Below, piece after piece: positions 7,735 through 20,420 of a stretch of DNA of 43,708 nucleotides. Source of the DNA: an uncultured Alphaproteobacteria bacterium (GTDB taxonomy: Bacteria; Pseudomonadota; Alphaproteobacteria; UBA8366; JADFVY01). A program made the position numbers and the translations under genes. The stretch's first letter is position 1. Each line of letters begins with the position of its first letter. The stretch spans positions 1 through 43,708 of the forward strand of contig CAMYNJ010000159.1 of NCBI GenBank assembly GCA_947259795.1. The letters are read 5' to 3'. The notes below the pieces were generated by a model. That model was not told the DNA's origin, searched no databases, and saw only the letters and a list, made by a program, of their open reading frames with translations.

Positions 7735-9255
7735 TCAGGCCGCCAGGTAACGCCGTCGCAGATGGGCCTTGAAGGCGTCCGCGCCGAGCGGCTTGCCAGT
7801 TGCCTCGACCAGCAGTTCGTCGGTGGACAGCAGCGATGCCTTGTTATGGACATTGGGCCGCAGCCATGCCATCAGCGGCCCGAAATCGCCTTTGGCGATC
7901 GCCGGCATGATTTGCGGATCAGCGGCGCGCGCTGCGGCAGCCAGTTGCGCCGCTGCCATCGCACCCAGGCTATAGGTCGGGAAATAGCCGAAATCGCCGT
8001 CCGGCCAATGGATATCCTGCAAGCAGCCCTGCCGGTCGTCCGGCGGGCGGATGCCGAGCAGGTCCACCATGCCGTCGCCCCAGGCCCCGGGCAGGTCGGC
8101 AACCGGCAGGTCGCCGGCGATCATCGCGCGTTCCAGCCGGGTACGCAGAATAACATGGGCGGGATAGGTAACCTCGTCGGCCGCGACCCGGATCAGGCTT
8201 GGTTCGACCCGGGTTGCCAGGCGGTGCAGGTTGCCGGGCGTCCAGGCCGGGCCCTCCGCGGCAAAGGTTTGCGCGATCACGGGCGCCGCCCATTCGAAGA
8301 ATTCCCGCGAACGGCAAACCTGCATCTCGACCAGCAGCGACTGGCTCTCATGCAGGGTCATGCCGCGGGCGTCGCCGACGGGCTGGTGGCGCCAGGCCGG
8401 CGGCAGGCCGCGCTCATACATCGCGTGACCGGATTCATGCAGCACACCCATCAGGGAATCGACAAACCCGTCATCGTGATAGCGGGTGGTAATGCGACTG
8501 TCTTCCGGCACACCGCCGGAAAAGGGATGCAGGCTTTCGTCCAGCCGTGCGGTGTCGAAGTCGATGCCGACCGTCTCGGCCATGTGGCGGCACAGCAGGC
8601 GCTGCGCGGGAATGGGGAACGGGCCGGAGGGTGGAACCGGGTCCGGTTGCCGCGCCTGGTGCGCCAGGACTTCGTCGAGGAATTCGGGCAGGAAGGCGGC
8701 GTAATCCTCAAGGATCGAAACCACCCGCACGCCGTCGGCATCGGGTTCATATTCATCCATCAGCGCGTCGTAGGCCGGGCGGTGCAACGCCTCGGCCTTG
8801 GCCGCGCCAGCCTCGCGCGTCAGGACAAGCACTTCTTCAAGAAAGGGCTGCAACGCGGCGAAGTCGGACTCCGCGCGCGCGCCACGCCACGCGGCTTCAG
8901 CAGCCGCGGCGGCATGGGACCGGGCAGCGACCAGATCGGCGGGCACCGCGGTCGCGTGCAGCCAGGCGCGGCGCATCTCACGCAGGTTGGCCGACTGCCA
9001 TCGGTCCAGTTGCACCGCTTCCGTGGCCGCTTCCGTCATAAGGTCGCCGACTCGGGGATCGACGACCAGCTCATGGGCCATCACCCGCAGCGTCGCCATC
9101 TGTTCGGCGCGAGCCACGGCCCCGCCCGGCGGCATGATCACGGACGTATCCCAGCCCAGCACGCCGACGGCTTCGCAGATCAGGGCATGGCGTCGGAATA
9201 TTTCCTCCAACTGGCCGTAGGCCCCGCCCTGACCACCGCCCGCGTCAGCCGTCAT
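7735..9255 (-). CDS. M32 family carboxypeptidase (carboxypeptidase Taq type)
   Basis: This 506-residue zinc carboxypeptidase of family M32 removes residues from peptide C-termini in the cytoplasm. The active-site HExxH is at residues 273-277 (VLHESGHAMYERGLP). The family signatures HPFSGG (around 243-248), DSRITTRY, and HESQSLLVEMQVCRS with its Glu ligand follow in the right order. The downstream IRVAADEVTYPAHVILR and the GYFPTYSLGAMAAAQL near the C-terminus are also typical. The ATG at 9255 overlaps the surf1 stop by 11 bases, which implies coupled translation. The gene sits between surf1 and thrC. Confidence 0.93.
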   Translation of the reverse strand: MTADAGGGQGGAYGQLEEIFRRHALICEAVGVLGWDTSVIMPPGGAVARAEQMATLRVMAHELVVDPRVGDLMTEAATEAVQLDRWQSANLREMRRAWLHATAVPADLVAARSHAAAAAEAAWRGARAESDFAALQPFLEEVLVLTREAGAAKAEALHRPAYDALMDEYEPDADGVRVVSILEDYAAFLPEFLDEVLAHQARQPDPVPPSGPFPIPAQRLLCRHMAETVGIDFDTARLDESLHPFSGGVPEDSRITTRYHDDGFVDSLMGVLHESGHAMYERGLPPAWRHQPVGDARGMTLHESQSLLVEMQVCRSREFFEWAAPVIAQTFAAEGPAWTPGNLHRLATRVEPSLIRVAADEVTYPAHVILRTRLERAMIAGDLPVADLPGAWGDGMVDLLGIRPPDDRQGCLQDIHWPDGDFGYFPTYSLGAMAAAQLAAAARAADPQIMPAIAKGDFGPLMAWLRPNVHNKASLLSTDELLVEATGKPLGADAFKAHLRRRYLAA

Positions 9256-9979
9256 CTGCGCCGCGCCGTCTTGTATGATAGACCGCATAGACCACGAGCA
9301 GGACGCCGGCGAGCGAGAACCAGGTAATCGCATAGGTCAGGTGGTTGTTCGGCAGATCGATTCGCCACTCGTTGGGATCCGGGGCAAGCCATGGCGCGGC
9401 CACATCGGACAGATTTTTCTCGCCCGTGGCGAAGATATAATAATCCGTGAAGGGAAAAACACCTGCGGCGGCGGCCATATCCACCAGGTCGATATAGTAC
9501 CAGGCGTTCTTTTCGGGTTCGTTGCCAGGCGTCAACCATCCCGGCGATTCAGGTATCCTAACGACTCCGGTGACCTCGATCGTGACAGGTTCGCCGCCAT
9601 ACCCCGTTATCGGCGTGCCGGGCCAGTCCATCGGCGCCCAGCCACGATTCACCATCAGGATACCCCCGCCATCGGTGCGAACCAGCGGCGTGACTATATT
9701 GATTCCCGGCATTCCGTCGCGCACCCGGTTCAGCAGATGCAATTCCGCTTCATGCATGTAACGGCCGGTTACCACAACCTCGCGGAACACCAAATCGTCG
9801 GCCGGAATACGGGGGTCGGTGGGCAGCGGGATCGCCGGCGCGGCGCCCCTAATTTCCAGTTCGCGGATCAGTTCCGCCTTCCACTGCAGGCGTTGCACCT
9901 GCCAGTACCCCATCAGAACGAGGATCACCAGTGCCGGGATGGTGATCATGGTAGGCCATAATGTGGGTCGGAATTGCAC
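9245..9979 (-). CDS. SURF1 family cytochrome oxidase assembly protein
   Basis: This inner-membrane assembly factor for the aa3 oxidase is thought to help place heme a in subunit I. The N-terminal membrane segment begins with FRPTLWPTMITIPALVILVL and the C-terminal one with HLTYAITWFSLAGVLLVVY. The periplasmic domain between them includes NRVRDGMPGINIVTPL and LMVNRGWAP, both family signatures. Start choice is uncertain: GTG at 9979 or TTG at 9988 both lie just before the conserved FRPTLWPT, and neither has a good ribosome-binding site. Longer in-frame starts would overlap DUF983. The stop overlaps the start of the M32 gene. Confidence 0.88.
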   Translation of the reverse strand: MQFRPTLWPTMITIPALVILVLMGYWQVQRLQWKAELIRELEIRGAAPAIPLPTDPRIPADDLVFREVVVTGRYMHEAELHLLNRVRDGMPGINIVTPLVRTDGGGILMVNRGWAPMDWPGTPITGYGGEPVTIEVTGVVRIPESPGWLTPGNEPEKNAWYYIDLVDMAAAAGVFPFTDYYIFATGEKNLSDVAAPWLAPDPNEWRIDLPNNHLTYAITWFSLAGVLLVVYAVYHTRRRGADDG

Positions 9980-10037
9980 GTCCGTCAAACACCGGTTGCC
10001 TGTGCGGTTGCCGCCACCGGATAAACCGGCGACCTGT

Positions 10038-10412
10038 TTATGTAAAGGTATTCCTGCCGCCCTCGCCAGCCTTGTGGCGGTATTGCAGGGCAATCATCAG
10101 TGCCTTCATCGGGTGCAGCAGCAAGATCGACAGCCCGACAATAACCGGCGTCCAGATGGCCAGATGCAGCCAGTGGGGTGGACGGAAAGTGACCTCCACC
10201 CACAGCGCCATCGCGATAACCAGCGCGCCAACGAACGACATGACGAAGAAGGCGGGGCCGTCTGCGCTGTCCTCGGCGCTGAGATCCAGGCCGCAAACCG
10301 CGCATTTGTCCGTGACTTTCAGAAGACTGCGGAAAAGCTTGCCTTCGCCGCAGCGCGGGCAGCGGCACAGAATGCCGGCCCTGAAAGGCGAAACCGGCGC
10401 GCGGGGCTCCAT
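10038..10412 (-). CDS. DUF983 family membrane protein of the cytochrome oxidase cluster
   Basis: This 124-residue protein has an N-terminal zinc-ribbon-like pair of CxxC motifs (CRCPRCGEGKLF and DKCAVCGLDL, about residues 17-42). Two membrane helices follow (roughly 55-75 and 82-105). DUF983 proteins are regularly found between ctaE and surf1 in alphaproteobacteria and are assumed to help oxidase assembly, but no activity has been shown that I can name. The frame opens with GTG-ATG; I use the ATG at 10412. It lies 43 bases after ctaE. Confidence 0.85.
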   Translation of the reverse strand: MEPRAPVSPFRAGILCRCPRCGEGKLFRSLLKVTDKCAVCGLDLSAEDSADGPAFFVMSFVGALVIAMALWVEVTFRPPHWLHLAIWTPVIVGLSILLLHPMKALMIALQYRHKAGEGGRNTFT

Positions 10413-10455
10413 CACTGGAACTCCGGCGCGCCGGCCATACGGAACGGGATCAATT

Positions 10456-11268
10456 TCAGCTGCCCCAGATATAGACGACAGAGAACAAGAACAGCCAGAC
10501 TACGTCAACGAAATGCCAGTACCAGGCCGCCGCTTCGAAGCCGAAATGATGTCCGGGCTTGAAGTGGCCCTTCATGGCACGGAACAGGCAGACCAGCAGG
10601 AAGGTCGTGCCGATGATGACATGAGCGCCATGGAAGCCGGTGGCCATGAAGAAGGTCGACGGGTAGATGCCATCAGTGAAGCCGAAGGGCGCGTGGTAGT
10701 ATTCGAAGGCCTGCAGCCCGGTGAAGGTCGCGCCCAGGAGAACCGTAAGGATCAGCCAGTTGACGGTCCACTTCTGGTCGCCGCGGACCAGTGCGTGATG
10801 CGCCAGGGTCACGGTGAAGCTGGAGGTGACCAGGATCACCGTGTTGATCAGCGGCAGCCCCCACGGGTCGAAGGTCTCGATGCCTTCCGGCGGCCACACC
10901 GCGGGGTCGACCCGCGGAAACAGGCTGGAGTCGAAAAAGGCCCAGAAGAAGGCCGCGAAGAACATTACTTCCGACGCGATGAACAGGAACATGCCATAGC
11001 GCAGGCCAAGCTGGACGACCGGCGTGTGGTGCCCTTCGAAGGTGGCTTCCTTGATCACGTCGCGCCACCAGAAGACCATGGTCGCGGCGACCAGCAGGAG
11101 GCCCGGGAAGATCGTTGCAATGCCGAAGAGTTCGCCGATGCCGCCCAGCATGTCCGGGTGCATATAGAGAACCAGCCCGAAGGTCAGGGCAAAACCCGCC
11201 AGTGCCCCCAGCGCGGGCCACGGACTGGGGTCCACCAGATGGTAATCATGTTTGACTGCGCCGCTCAT
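10456..11268 (-). CDS. ctaE: Cytochrome c oxidase subunit III
   Basis: This integral membrane subunit of the aa3-type oxidase has 270 residues and seven expected membrane helices. Signatures include [16 protein letters not shown] at the N-terminus, [40 protein letters not shown] and the C-terminal [17 protein letters not shown] with [20 protein letters not shown]. Subunit III has no redox centre and stabilises subunit I and proton uptake. A GAGGAAACAGG ribosome-binding region precedes the ATG. It follows ctaG with a 52-base gap. Confidence 0.96.
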   Translation of the reverse strand: MSGAVKHDYHLVDPSPWPALGALAGFALTFGLVLYMHPDMLGGIGELFGIATIFPGLLLVAATMVFWWRDVIKEATFEGHHTPVVQLGLRYGMFLFIASEVMFFAAFFWAFFDSSLFPRVDPAVWPPEGIETFDPWGLPLINTVILVTSSFTVTLAHHALVRGDQKWTVNWLILTVLLGATFTGLQAFEYYHAPFGFTDGIYPSTFFMATGFHGAHVIIGTTFLLVCLFRAMKGHFKPGHHFGFEAAAWYWHFVDVVWLFLFSVVYIWGS

Positions 11269-11320
11269 ATCCTGTTTCCTCGCTTGTCCCGATCCGTAAC
11301 GTTAAAGGATCAAACCAAAT

Positions 11321-11914
11321 TCACTGTACCGTCCCGCCGGGCGCGGGCGCCGCATTTGCGGCAACCTTCCCGCCTTCCGTCCCATGCTTGGGAAAGAAGG
11401 TATAGGACAGGGTGATGGTGTTCACATCGTCGAGAAGGCGGTCTTCCATGATCGCCGGATCGACGAAAAAGGACACCGCCATATCGACCGACTGGCCCGC
11501 TTCGAGCCGCTGCTCGGTGAAACAGAAGCAGTCGATCTTGTCGAAGTATTTCGCCGCCTTCAGTGGCGTCACATTGAATGTCGCCGTACCGATCGTCGGG
11601 CCGTCGGCCCTGCTTTCGGCACGATAAAAAGCCAACGCGGTGTCGCCGACCTTGATCGTCATCGGCCCCTGTGCAGGCGCGAAACCCCAGGCGAGGTTGG
11701 CATTGACGCTGGAATCGAAACGCACGGTGATTTCACGATCGCCAGTCGCTTCCGATGGCGCCTGCGCCAGTCCGGGCGTCCCGCCGAACCCGGTGACCCT
11801 GCAGAAGAGGTCGTAAAGCGGCACCGACGCATAGGCCATGCCGATCATGCCGGCGACCACGCCGAAAATGGCGATCATCGTACGCCTGTTGCGGCGGCTG
11901 AGGTCGGCGTTCAT
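11321..11914 (-). CDS. ctaG: CtaG/Cox11 copper chaperone for cytochrome oxidase
   Basis: This 197-residue membrane-anchored periplasmic protein delivers copper to the CuB site of subunit I. The N-terminal stretch (RRNRRTMIAIFGVVAGMIG) forms a signal anchor. It is followed by YASVPLYDLFCRVTGFGGTP, the conserved Cox11 opening with its Cys. The copper-binding CFCFTEQ motif is at about residue 131, with FFVDPAI and a typical ITLSYTFF near the end. The gene starts 3 bases after the coxF-like stop, so it is tightly coupled in the operon. Confidence 0.95.
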   Translation of the reverse strand: MNADLSRRNRRTMIAIFGVVAGMIGMAYASVPLYDLFCRVTGFGGTPGLAQAPSEATGDREITVRFDSSVNANLAWGFAPAQGPMTIKVGDTALAFYRAESRADGPTIGTATFNVTPLKAAKYFDKIDCFCFTEQRLEAGQSVDMAVSFFVDPAIMEDRLLDDVNTITLSYTFFPKHGTEGGKVAANAAPAPGGTVQ

Positions 11915-11917
11915 GAT

Positions 11918-12079
11918 TCAGCCTCCGCTCATCTTCACGATGGCGACGACATAGAATAGCACGACCATCCCGAACAGCACCGCGGCCAGGGCGATGTTCT
12001 TGCCCCGCTGCTGGCGATGCATCTCGCTGGGCTGACGATCCTTCACCGACTCGCCGGCCGGCTTCCCGTTCTTGTCCAT
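11918..12079 (-). CDS. Small CoxF-like single-span protein of the oxidase operon
   Basis: This 53-residue protein has a polar N-terminus (DKNGKPAGESVKDRQPSEMHR), a basic patch (RQQRGKN) and one membrane helix (IALAAVLFGMVVLFYVVAIV), followed by KMSGG. The pattern matches the small unnamed or CoxF proteins found between ctaB and ctaG in alphaproteobacteria. I chose ATG 12079 because GGAG stands 6 bases before it. In-frame ATG at 12094 and GTG at 12106 are possible, and the latter would overlap the stop of the upstream fusion gene. Its function is not established; location suggests oxidase assembly. Confidence 0.75.
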   Translation of the reverse strand: MDKNGKPAGESVKDRQPSEMHRQQRGKNIALAAVLFGMVVLFYVVAIVKMSGG

Positions 12080-12102
12080 TAACAACTCCGACATCGCCGC
12101 GA

Positions 12103-15380
<3,278 letters not shown>

Positions 15381-15480
15381 AGTCACGGTGGTCTCTCCCG
15401 TCTCTGACACCAGCCAGTTGAACCGGCTATCCCCCAAGCGGTTTCAGGCCGCCACGGGTCCCGGCTAAAATAATCGCGGC

Positions 15481-15508
15481 ATTCTAGTCAGTCGCAGCCG
15501 CCGATCAA
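15481..15508 (-). promoter_or_regulatory. Candidate promoter of the cytochrome oxidase operon
   Basis: On the minus strand TTGATC (15508-15503) and TAGAAT (15486-15481) are separated by 16 bases, a fair sigma-70-type match about 100 bases before the ctaC ATG. The rest of the 270-base gap up to DUF3422 holds an 8-bp inverted repeat, CCCTGAAA/TTTCAGGG (15543-15550 and 15562-15569). That repeat could end the DUF3422 transcript. Confidence 0.4.
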
Positions 15509-15650
15509 GCACCACGGAAGCAGCATGTCCCTCAGCATCGGCCCCTGAAAAACCCTTTATGTTTCAGGGCCGCGGATTTACGGGATTTCTTAACCATTAC
15601 CCTGCGCGACACTATGTCGCAAGCGGTTTCCCGCTGATTATTGATCTATG

Positions 15651-16949
15651 TCATGGCGTGGCCGCATCGTCGTCGCGGGCAAGTCTTCGACGTACGCGCT
15701 GCAGGGCCGACCACACGACGAGAATCACGATGGGAATGGAAAGGCCGGTGACCAGTTCCACGGGTAGCGCGAGCCCGGCGGCCTTAATTCCCTTCGCTGC
15801 ATAGCCGACCAGCCCGACCAGATAATAGCTGATCGCCGCGACCGACAGGCCCTCGACCGTCTTCTGCAGGCGAAGCTGCAGCTTGGCGCGCCGGTCCATG
15901 GACCGCAACAGGTCACGATTCTGCGCCTCCATGGCGAGATCGACGCGGGTTCGCAGCAAGCTTGTCGTCCGCGCAATGCGCTCCGCCAGCCGCTCCTGTC
16001 GCGCGGCCATCGTCTGGCAAGTCCGCATCGCCGGCGCCATGCGCCGATCCATGAACTCGCGGATCGTCTGCAGCCCCTCGATCCGCTCCTCGCGCAGTTC
16101 GCCGATACGCGTCTCCACGAGGGCATAGTAGGCGGCTGCGGCGCTGAACCGGTAGGTGTTGCGCGACGCCAGGCGCTCCAGCCGCGCGGCAAGCCCCGTC
16201 AGGCGGTCCAGCATCGTCTTTTCGTCCTCCAGTCCGGCGACCATAGGCAGCCGCTCGGTGACCTCGCTCAATTCACCGGCCGCTTCGGAAATTTCCGCTC
16301 CTGCCTCGCGCGCCAAAGGCATGGCCAGCAGGGCCATGATCCGGTAGGTTTCGATCTCCAGCAACCGCTGAACCAGTCGGCCCGCCTGGCGCGAGCGCAG
16401 CTCCACATCGCGCACCAGGATGCGGCTGAACCCATCTTCATGCAGGCGAAAATCGGTCCAGGCCACGGCATTGCCGCCGGCCATCCGGCTACCGGCCAGA
16501 CTATCGGCCACCAGGAATTCGCCAAGCTCGCCTATGCCGCGTTCGGGCGCGTCGCGGGATTCGACGGCAAGGTTGATGGCAACCAGCAATTCTCCCGGCA
16601 AACCGGCGAGCCAATCCTCGGGCACGCGGCTGATCGCCGGTTTGGCGAAGGGATCGGTGTATCTGCCGCCGCGGAAGAAAGTATATGTGCTGAATTCGCT
16701 GTGGAGTTCCCACTTCAGGCGAAAGGCGCCGAAATCGGCGCTGTAATGGGTTGCGCCCTCACTCGGAGCCGGCAGGCCGTGGCTCTGGCATAACGCCGCC
16801 ACATACCGATGATCCTGTATCGCGCCGGCCTCGTCGTGCAACATCGCGATATGGGACACCCGCACGGGCGGCAGCAATTGTTCGAAGGGGCGCGTGTGAA
16901 CTTCGTTAACCAGCGCGTAACGCAGGTCGTGTTCCTTGAATTCGGGCAT
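15651..16949 (-). CDS. DUF3422 family membrane-anchored protein
   Basis: This 432-residue protein opens with MPEFKEHDLRYALVNEVHTR, a hallmark of DUF3422. Two C-terminal hydrophobic segments (around ISYYLVGLVGYAAKGIKAAG and VELVTGLSIPIVILVVWSAL) suggest a membrane anchor. The central region is helical, with Arg/Glu-rich stretches (RMAPAMRTCQTMAARQERLAERIAR) that look like coiled coil. This resembles the CorA-like cytoplasmic-domain-plus-two-helix plan, but there is no GMN motif, so a metal channel role should not be assumed. The ATG at 16949 begins the family homology. It is divergent from tldD and upstream of ctaC. Confidence 0.82.
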   Translation of the reverse strand: MPEFKEHDLRYALVNEVHTRPFEQLLPPVRVSHIAMLHDEAGAIQDHRYVAALCQSHGLPAPSEGATHYSADFGAFRLKWELHSEFSTYTFFRGGRYTDPFAKPAISRVPEDWLAGLPGELLVAINLAVESRDAPERGIGELGEFLVADSLAGSRMAGGNAVAWTDFRLHEDGFSRILVRDVELRSRQAGRLVQRLLEIETYRIMALLAMPLAREAGAEISEAAGELSEVTERLPMVAGLEDEKTMLDRLTGLAARLERLASRNTYRFSAAAAYYALVETRIGELREERIEGLQTIREFMDRRMAPAMRTCQTMAARQERLAERIARTTSLLRTRVDLAMEAQNRDLLRSMDRRAKLQLRLQKTVEGLSVAAISYYLVGLVGYAAKGIKAAGLALPVELVTGLSIPIVILVVWSALQRVRRRLARDDDAATP

Positions 16950-17130
16950 GATCCTCGCCGGGTGGACATGGCCGGCGACTCGCCAGCCTGTGAAATGAAG
17001 CGCGAATACGTTATACCAACCGCCGTATCGCACTATATGATCTAATTGCCAACCCTGACGCGCAGTGTTTTTCCTGAATGATGGGCTGGCGTTGAGAATT
17101 GCGGATACACCGGGGAATACGAGAGGGATA

Positions 17131-18564
17131 ATGAGTAACCTGAGAAAGACCGACGAGCTTTTTTTCAAGCGCACCGGGCTAGACCGCGAAAAAACGGAAA
17201 GGCTGGTGGCGAATGCGCTGAAGGGAGCCGACGACGGCGAACTCTATCTGGAATATTGCCAGTCGGAAGGCATTTCGCTGGACGACGGCCATATTCGCAG
17301 CGCCAGTTTCGATTCGGCGCAGGGTTTTGGGCTGCGCGCTATTTCAGGCGAGGCCATTGGCTACGCCCATGCCAGCGACCTGAGCGAGGAAGCAATGAAA
17401 CGGGCGGCCGAAACCGTACAGGCCGTGCGCAGCGGCAAGGGCGGCACGATGGCCGAGCCGCCGGCCGGCACCAACCGCTCGCTCTACACCGACGAAAACC
17501 CGTTGGGCGCCTTCAGTTTCGAGGAGAAGGTAAAACTGCTCGGCGAGATCGACGCCTATGCGCGGAGTAAGGACCCGCTGGTCAAGCAGGTCAGTGCGTC
17601 GATCGCCGGCGAATGGCAGGCGGTGCAGATCATCCGGGGCGACGGCAAGCGCGTCGCCGATATCAGACCGCTGGTGCGGCTGAACGTATCCGTGGTGGTC
17701 GGCAAGGGCGACCGCATGGAAAGCGGTAGCTACGGGGCAGGCGGGCGTGTCGGCTTCGCCGCCTTCGTCGAGCCGGACGCCTGGCAATACCAGGTCGACG
17801 AGGCGTTGCGCCAGGCGCTGGTCAATCTGGAATCGGTCCCCGCGCCGGCAGGAGAGATGGACGTGGTGCTGGGGCCCGGCTGGCCGGGTATCCTGCTGCA
17901 TGAGGCCATCGGCCATGGGCTGGAGGGCGATTTCAACCGCAAGAAAACCTCGGCTTTCGCCGGGCTCATGGGATACAAGGTGGCGGCCGAGGGCGTTACG
18001 GTGGTTGATGACGGCACCATCGCCGACCGGCGCGGCTCGCTGTCGGTCGACGACGAGGGAACGCCAACCAGCTGCACCACGCTGATCGAGGACGGCAAGC
18101 TGGTCGGCTATATGCAGGATCGCCAGAACGCTCGGCTGATGGGGGTGAAACCCACCGGCAACGGGCGGCGGCAATCCTACGCCCATGCGCCCATGCCCCG
18201 CATGACCAACACCTGCATGCTGGCCGGCAACCGCGAGCATGAGGAAATCATCGCCTCGGTGGACAAGGGAATCTATGCCGTCAATTTCGGCGGCGGGCAG
18301 GTGGATATCACCAGCGGAAAATTCGTATTCTCCTGCACCGAGGCCTACATGATCGAAAAGGGCAAAGTGACGGCCCCGGTCAAGGGCGCAACGCTGATCG
18401 GCAACGGACCGGACGTGCTGACCCGGGTTTCGATGATAGGCAACGATATGGCAATGGACCCGGGCATCGGCACCTGCGGCAAGGAAGGCCAAGGCGTGCC
18501 GGTCGGCGTCGGACAGCCGACCATCCGCATCGATGGGCTGACCGTGGGCGGCACCGCCGCCTGA
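17131..18564 (+). CDS. tldD: TldD metalloprotease subunit
   Basis: This 477-residue protein is the catalytic half of the TldD/TldE heterodimer, a cytoplasmic zinc protease that trims unfolded peptides and in some hosts matures microcin or other peptide products. The active-site HExxxH is at 257-262 (LLHEAIGHGLEGDF). Further family signatures are FDSAQGFGLRAI near the N-terminus and MTNTCMLAGN and GKEGQGVPVGVGQPTIRIDG toward the C-terminus. GAGAGGGATA precedes the ATG at 17131. Its likely partner pmbA lies about 10 kb away at 28093, and no precursor peptide gene is seen beside either. Confidence 0.95.
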   Translation: MSNLRKTDELFFKRTGLDREKTERLVANALKGADDGELYLEYCQSEGISLDDGHIRSASFDSAQGFGLRAISGEAIGYAHASDLSEEAMKRAAETVQAVRSGKGGTMAEPPAGTNRSLYTDENPLGAFSFEEKVKLLGEIDAYARSKDPLVKQVSASIAGEWQAVQIIRGDGKRVADIRPLVRLNVSVVVGKGDRMESGSYGAGGRVGFAAFVEPDAWQYQVDEALRQALVNLESVPAPAGEMDVVLGPGWPGILLHEAIGHGLEGDFNRKKTSAFAGLMGYKVAAEGVTVVDDGTIADRRGSLSVDDEGTPTSCTTLIEDGKLVGYMQDRQNARLMGVKPTGNGRRQSYAHAPMPRMTNTCMLAGNREHEEIIASVDKGIYAVNFGGGQVDITSGKFVFSCTEAYMIEKGKVTAPVKGATLIGNGPDVLTRVSMIGNDMAMDPGIGTCGKEGQGVPVGVGQPTIRIDGLTVGGTAA

Positions 18565-18596
18565 CTTGCCGGACGGGGTTGCAGGGTCAAAACAAA

Positions 18597-19322
18597 ATGG
18601 TGCAAACGCCACCGTCATCGCCGAGGGGGACCGGCCCGAACCGCTGGTTCTGGTTTCTGGCCGTCGCCGTGGGGCTGACCGGCCTGGTCGTCTGGCTGAT
18701 CGGCCGCTATCCGAACGCTCTCGATTCGCGCGACGCTATGATCGACATCACCCGCTACGGCGCCATCCTGCTGCTGGTGGCCAGCGGCATCCTGGCGAGC
18801 CGGACGCTGAATGTGAAAAAGGCGGTGCGGGATATCGCGATCTGGATCGCGATCCTGGCCGGTCTGGTCGCCCTTTACGGATTCCGCTACGAGTTGGAGA
18901 TATTGGGCCAGCGAATCGCCGGCGAGTTGGAACCTGCCCGGGGCAACGAGGTCGGCGGCGAGATGCTCTACCGCCGCAGCGCCGACGGCCATTTCTATAT
19001 CGACGCCACGGTGAACGGGCAGCCGGTCCGCTTCCTGGTGGATACCGGGGCCAGCGAGATCGTGCTGAGTCCGGCCGATGCCGCGCGGGCCGGCTTCGCG
19101 CAGGGCGATCTCCTCTTCAACAGACAATACCAGACCGCCAATGGCATCGGCTGGGGCGCGCCGGTCAGGCTTCGCTCGATCGAGGCCGGCGCCATTCGCT
19201 TCCGCGGCGTTGCGGCGTCGGTGAACGAGGCGCCGATGTCGGAATCCCTGCTGGGCATGAGTTTCCTGGACAGGCTTTCCGGGTTCGAGGTTCGCGGGGA
19301 TTCCCTGATCCTCCGGCCATAA
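18597..19322 (+). CDS. Membrane-anchored retropepsin-like aspartic protease (TIGR02281 type)
   Basis: This 241-residue protein has three hydrophobic segments in its first 105 residues (about 15-34, 52-70 and 80-100). They are followed by a single retroviral-type aspartyl protease domain. The catalytic DTG is at D149 in VRFLVDTGASEIVLS. The second conserved region is SLLGMSFLDRLSGFEVRGDSLIL, which ends the protein. Such clan AA proteases work as dimers, and this topology would put the domain on one face of the inner membrane. The ATG at 18597 has AGGG about 10 bases upstream; a TTG at 18579 is an alternative. It begins 33 bases after tldD, so cotranscription with that peptidase is likely. Confidence 0.87.
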   Translation: MVQTPPSSPRGTGPNRWFWFLAVAVGLTGLVVWLIGRYPNALDSRDAMIDITRYGAILLLVASGILASRTLNVKKAVRDIAIWIAILAGLVALYGFRYELEILGQRIAGELEPARGNEVGGEMLYRRSADGHFYIDATVNGQPVRFLVDTGASEIVLSPADAARAGFAQGDLLFNRQYQTANGIGWGAPVRLRSIEAGAIRFRGVAASVNEAPMSESLLGMSFLDRLSGFEVRGDSLILRP

Positions 19323-19457
19323 ATCAAATACTTCCGGACATAAATTTAACCTTACTTTAATTTCTCGCCCCGATTGTTACGAACTGCGCCCGGGGTGGGT
19401 GCGGCGTCCTGTAATCGGGACCGGCGGGTCCCGGCCAACCAAAGCCGGAGGCGCATT

Positions 19458-20408
19458 ATGGAAGCCATTATCCTGACAGTCCTGCCCTTGGCGGTTATCG
19501 TCGGTCTCGGCTATCTGACGACCCGTTTCGACTATATTTCCTCGGCAGCGATCGACGGAATTTCGCGCTATGTCTTCGCGATCGCCCTGCCTGCCCTGAT
19601 TTTCCGGAACTTGGCGAACGGCAACCTGCTCGACAGCCTGGGCCCGGTAGGGCAGATCTTGCTGAGCTATTTCGCCGGCGCGCTGGCCGTTCTGATACTG
19701 GGGCTGCTGGTCGGAAAATATCTGTTCAAGAGCGGCCAGGCCGAACAGAACATCATCGCCGTCGGCGCGTCGCATTCCAACATGGTCCTGCTGGGCGTTC
19801 CGGCCGTGCTGATGATCCTGGGCACCAGCTATGTCGGCCCGCTGGTCCTGATCGTCGGTCTGCACGGAATGCTGATGGCGGTTCTGTTGACCGTGGTGAC
19901 CCGGCTTCGCGGCGGCAAGGCGGGCCAGCTACCCTCCGCGATCTGGCAGGCAGCCTTGGGCCAGGCGAAAAATCCCATATTCATCGCGCTGGTCCTGGGG
20001 TTGGCTTACGATATCATCGGCGATGCGGCCGGTGCGCCCCGGCTGCCGGACATCGTGAATTCGATCTTGCGAATCCTCAGCTCGGCGCTTTATCCCTGCT
20101 CGCTGTTCGCGCTGGGCGGCATGCTGGTACGCTATGAATTCGGCGGCCAGGTTCAGGAAGCCGCCGCCGTGTCTGCGCTTAAGCTGGCGGCGCATCCGCT
20201 GATCGTCTGGGTGCTTGCCAAGCCGTTGCTCGGCCTGTCGAGTTCCTGGACCTGGGTTGCGGTGATGCTGGCCGTCATGCCGGTCGGTTTCAACATGCAC
20301 AATCTGGCCAGCCGCTCCAAGAACGCAATCGGCATGGCTGGCACCGCAATCGTGATGTCGACGGTCCTGTCAATAGCCGCTGTGATCACGATGTTGTACG
20401 TGAAATAG
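19458..20408 (+). CDS. AEC family (auxin efflux carrier-like) transporter
   Basis: This 316-residue integral membrane protein has about ten hydrophobic helices in two halves, starting with ILTVLPLAVIVGLGYLTTRF. The Gly/Pro/Asn-containing signatures ISRYVFAIALPALIFRNLA and VGASHSNMVLLGVPAVL are typical of the AEC/PIN-like family. Bacterial members export or import organic acids such as malate, but the substrate cannot be read. GGAGG precedes the ATG at 19458. A 135-base gap separates it from the aspartic protease gene, and it converges on gshA. Confidence 0.88.
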   Translation: MEAIILTVLPLAVIVGLGYLTTRFDYISSAAIDGISRYVFAIALPALIFRNLANGNLLDSLGPVGQILLSYFAGALAVLILGLLVGKYLFKSGQAEQNIIAVGASHSNMVLLGVPAVLMILGTSYVGPLVLIVGLHGMLMAVLLTVVTRLRGGKAGQLPSAIWQAALGQAKNPIFIALVLGLAYDIIGDAAGAPRLPDIVNSILRILSSALYPCSLFALGGMLVRYEFGGQVQEAAAVSALKLAAHPLIVWVLAKPLLGLSSSWTWVAVMLAVMPVGFNMHNLASRSKNAIGMAGTAIVMSTVLSIAAVITMLYVK

Positions 20409-20420
20409 GGCTTGCCAAAG

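Noticed and set aside
7762-9327. 521-codon plus-strand frame opposite the M32 peptidase
   Set aside because: Shadow of a gene with HExxH and full family signatures on the other strand.
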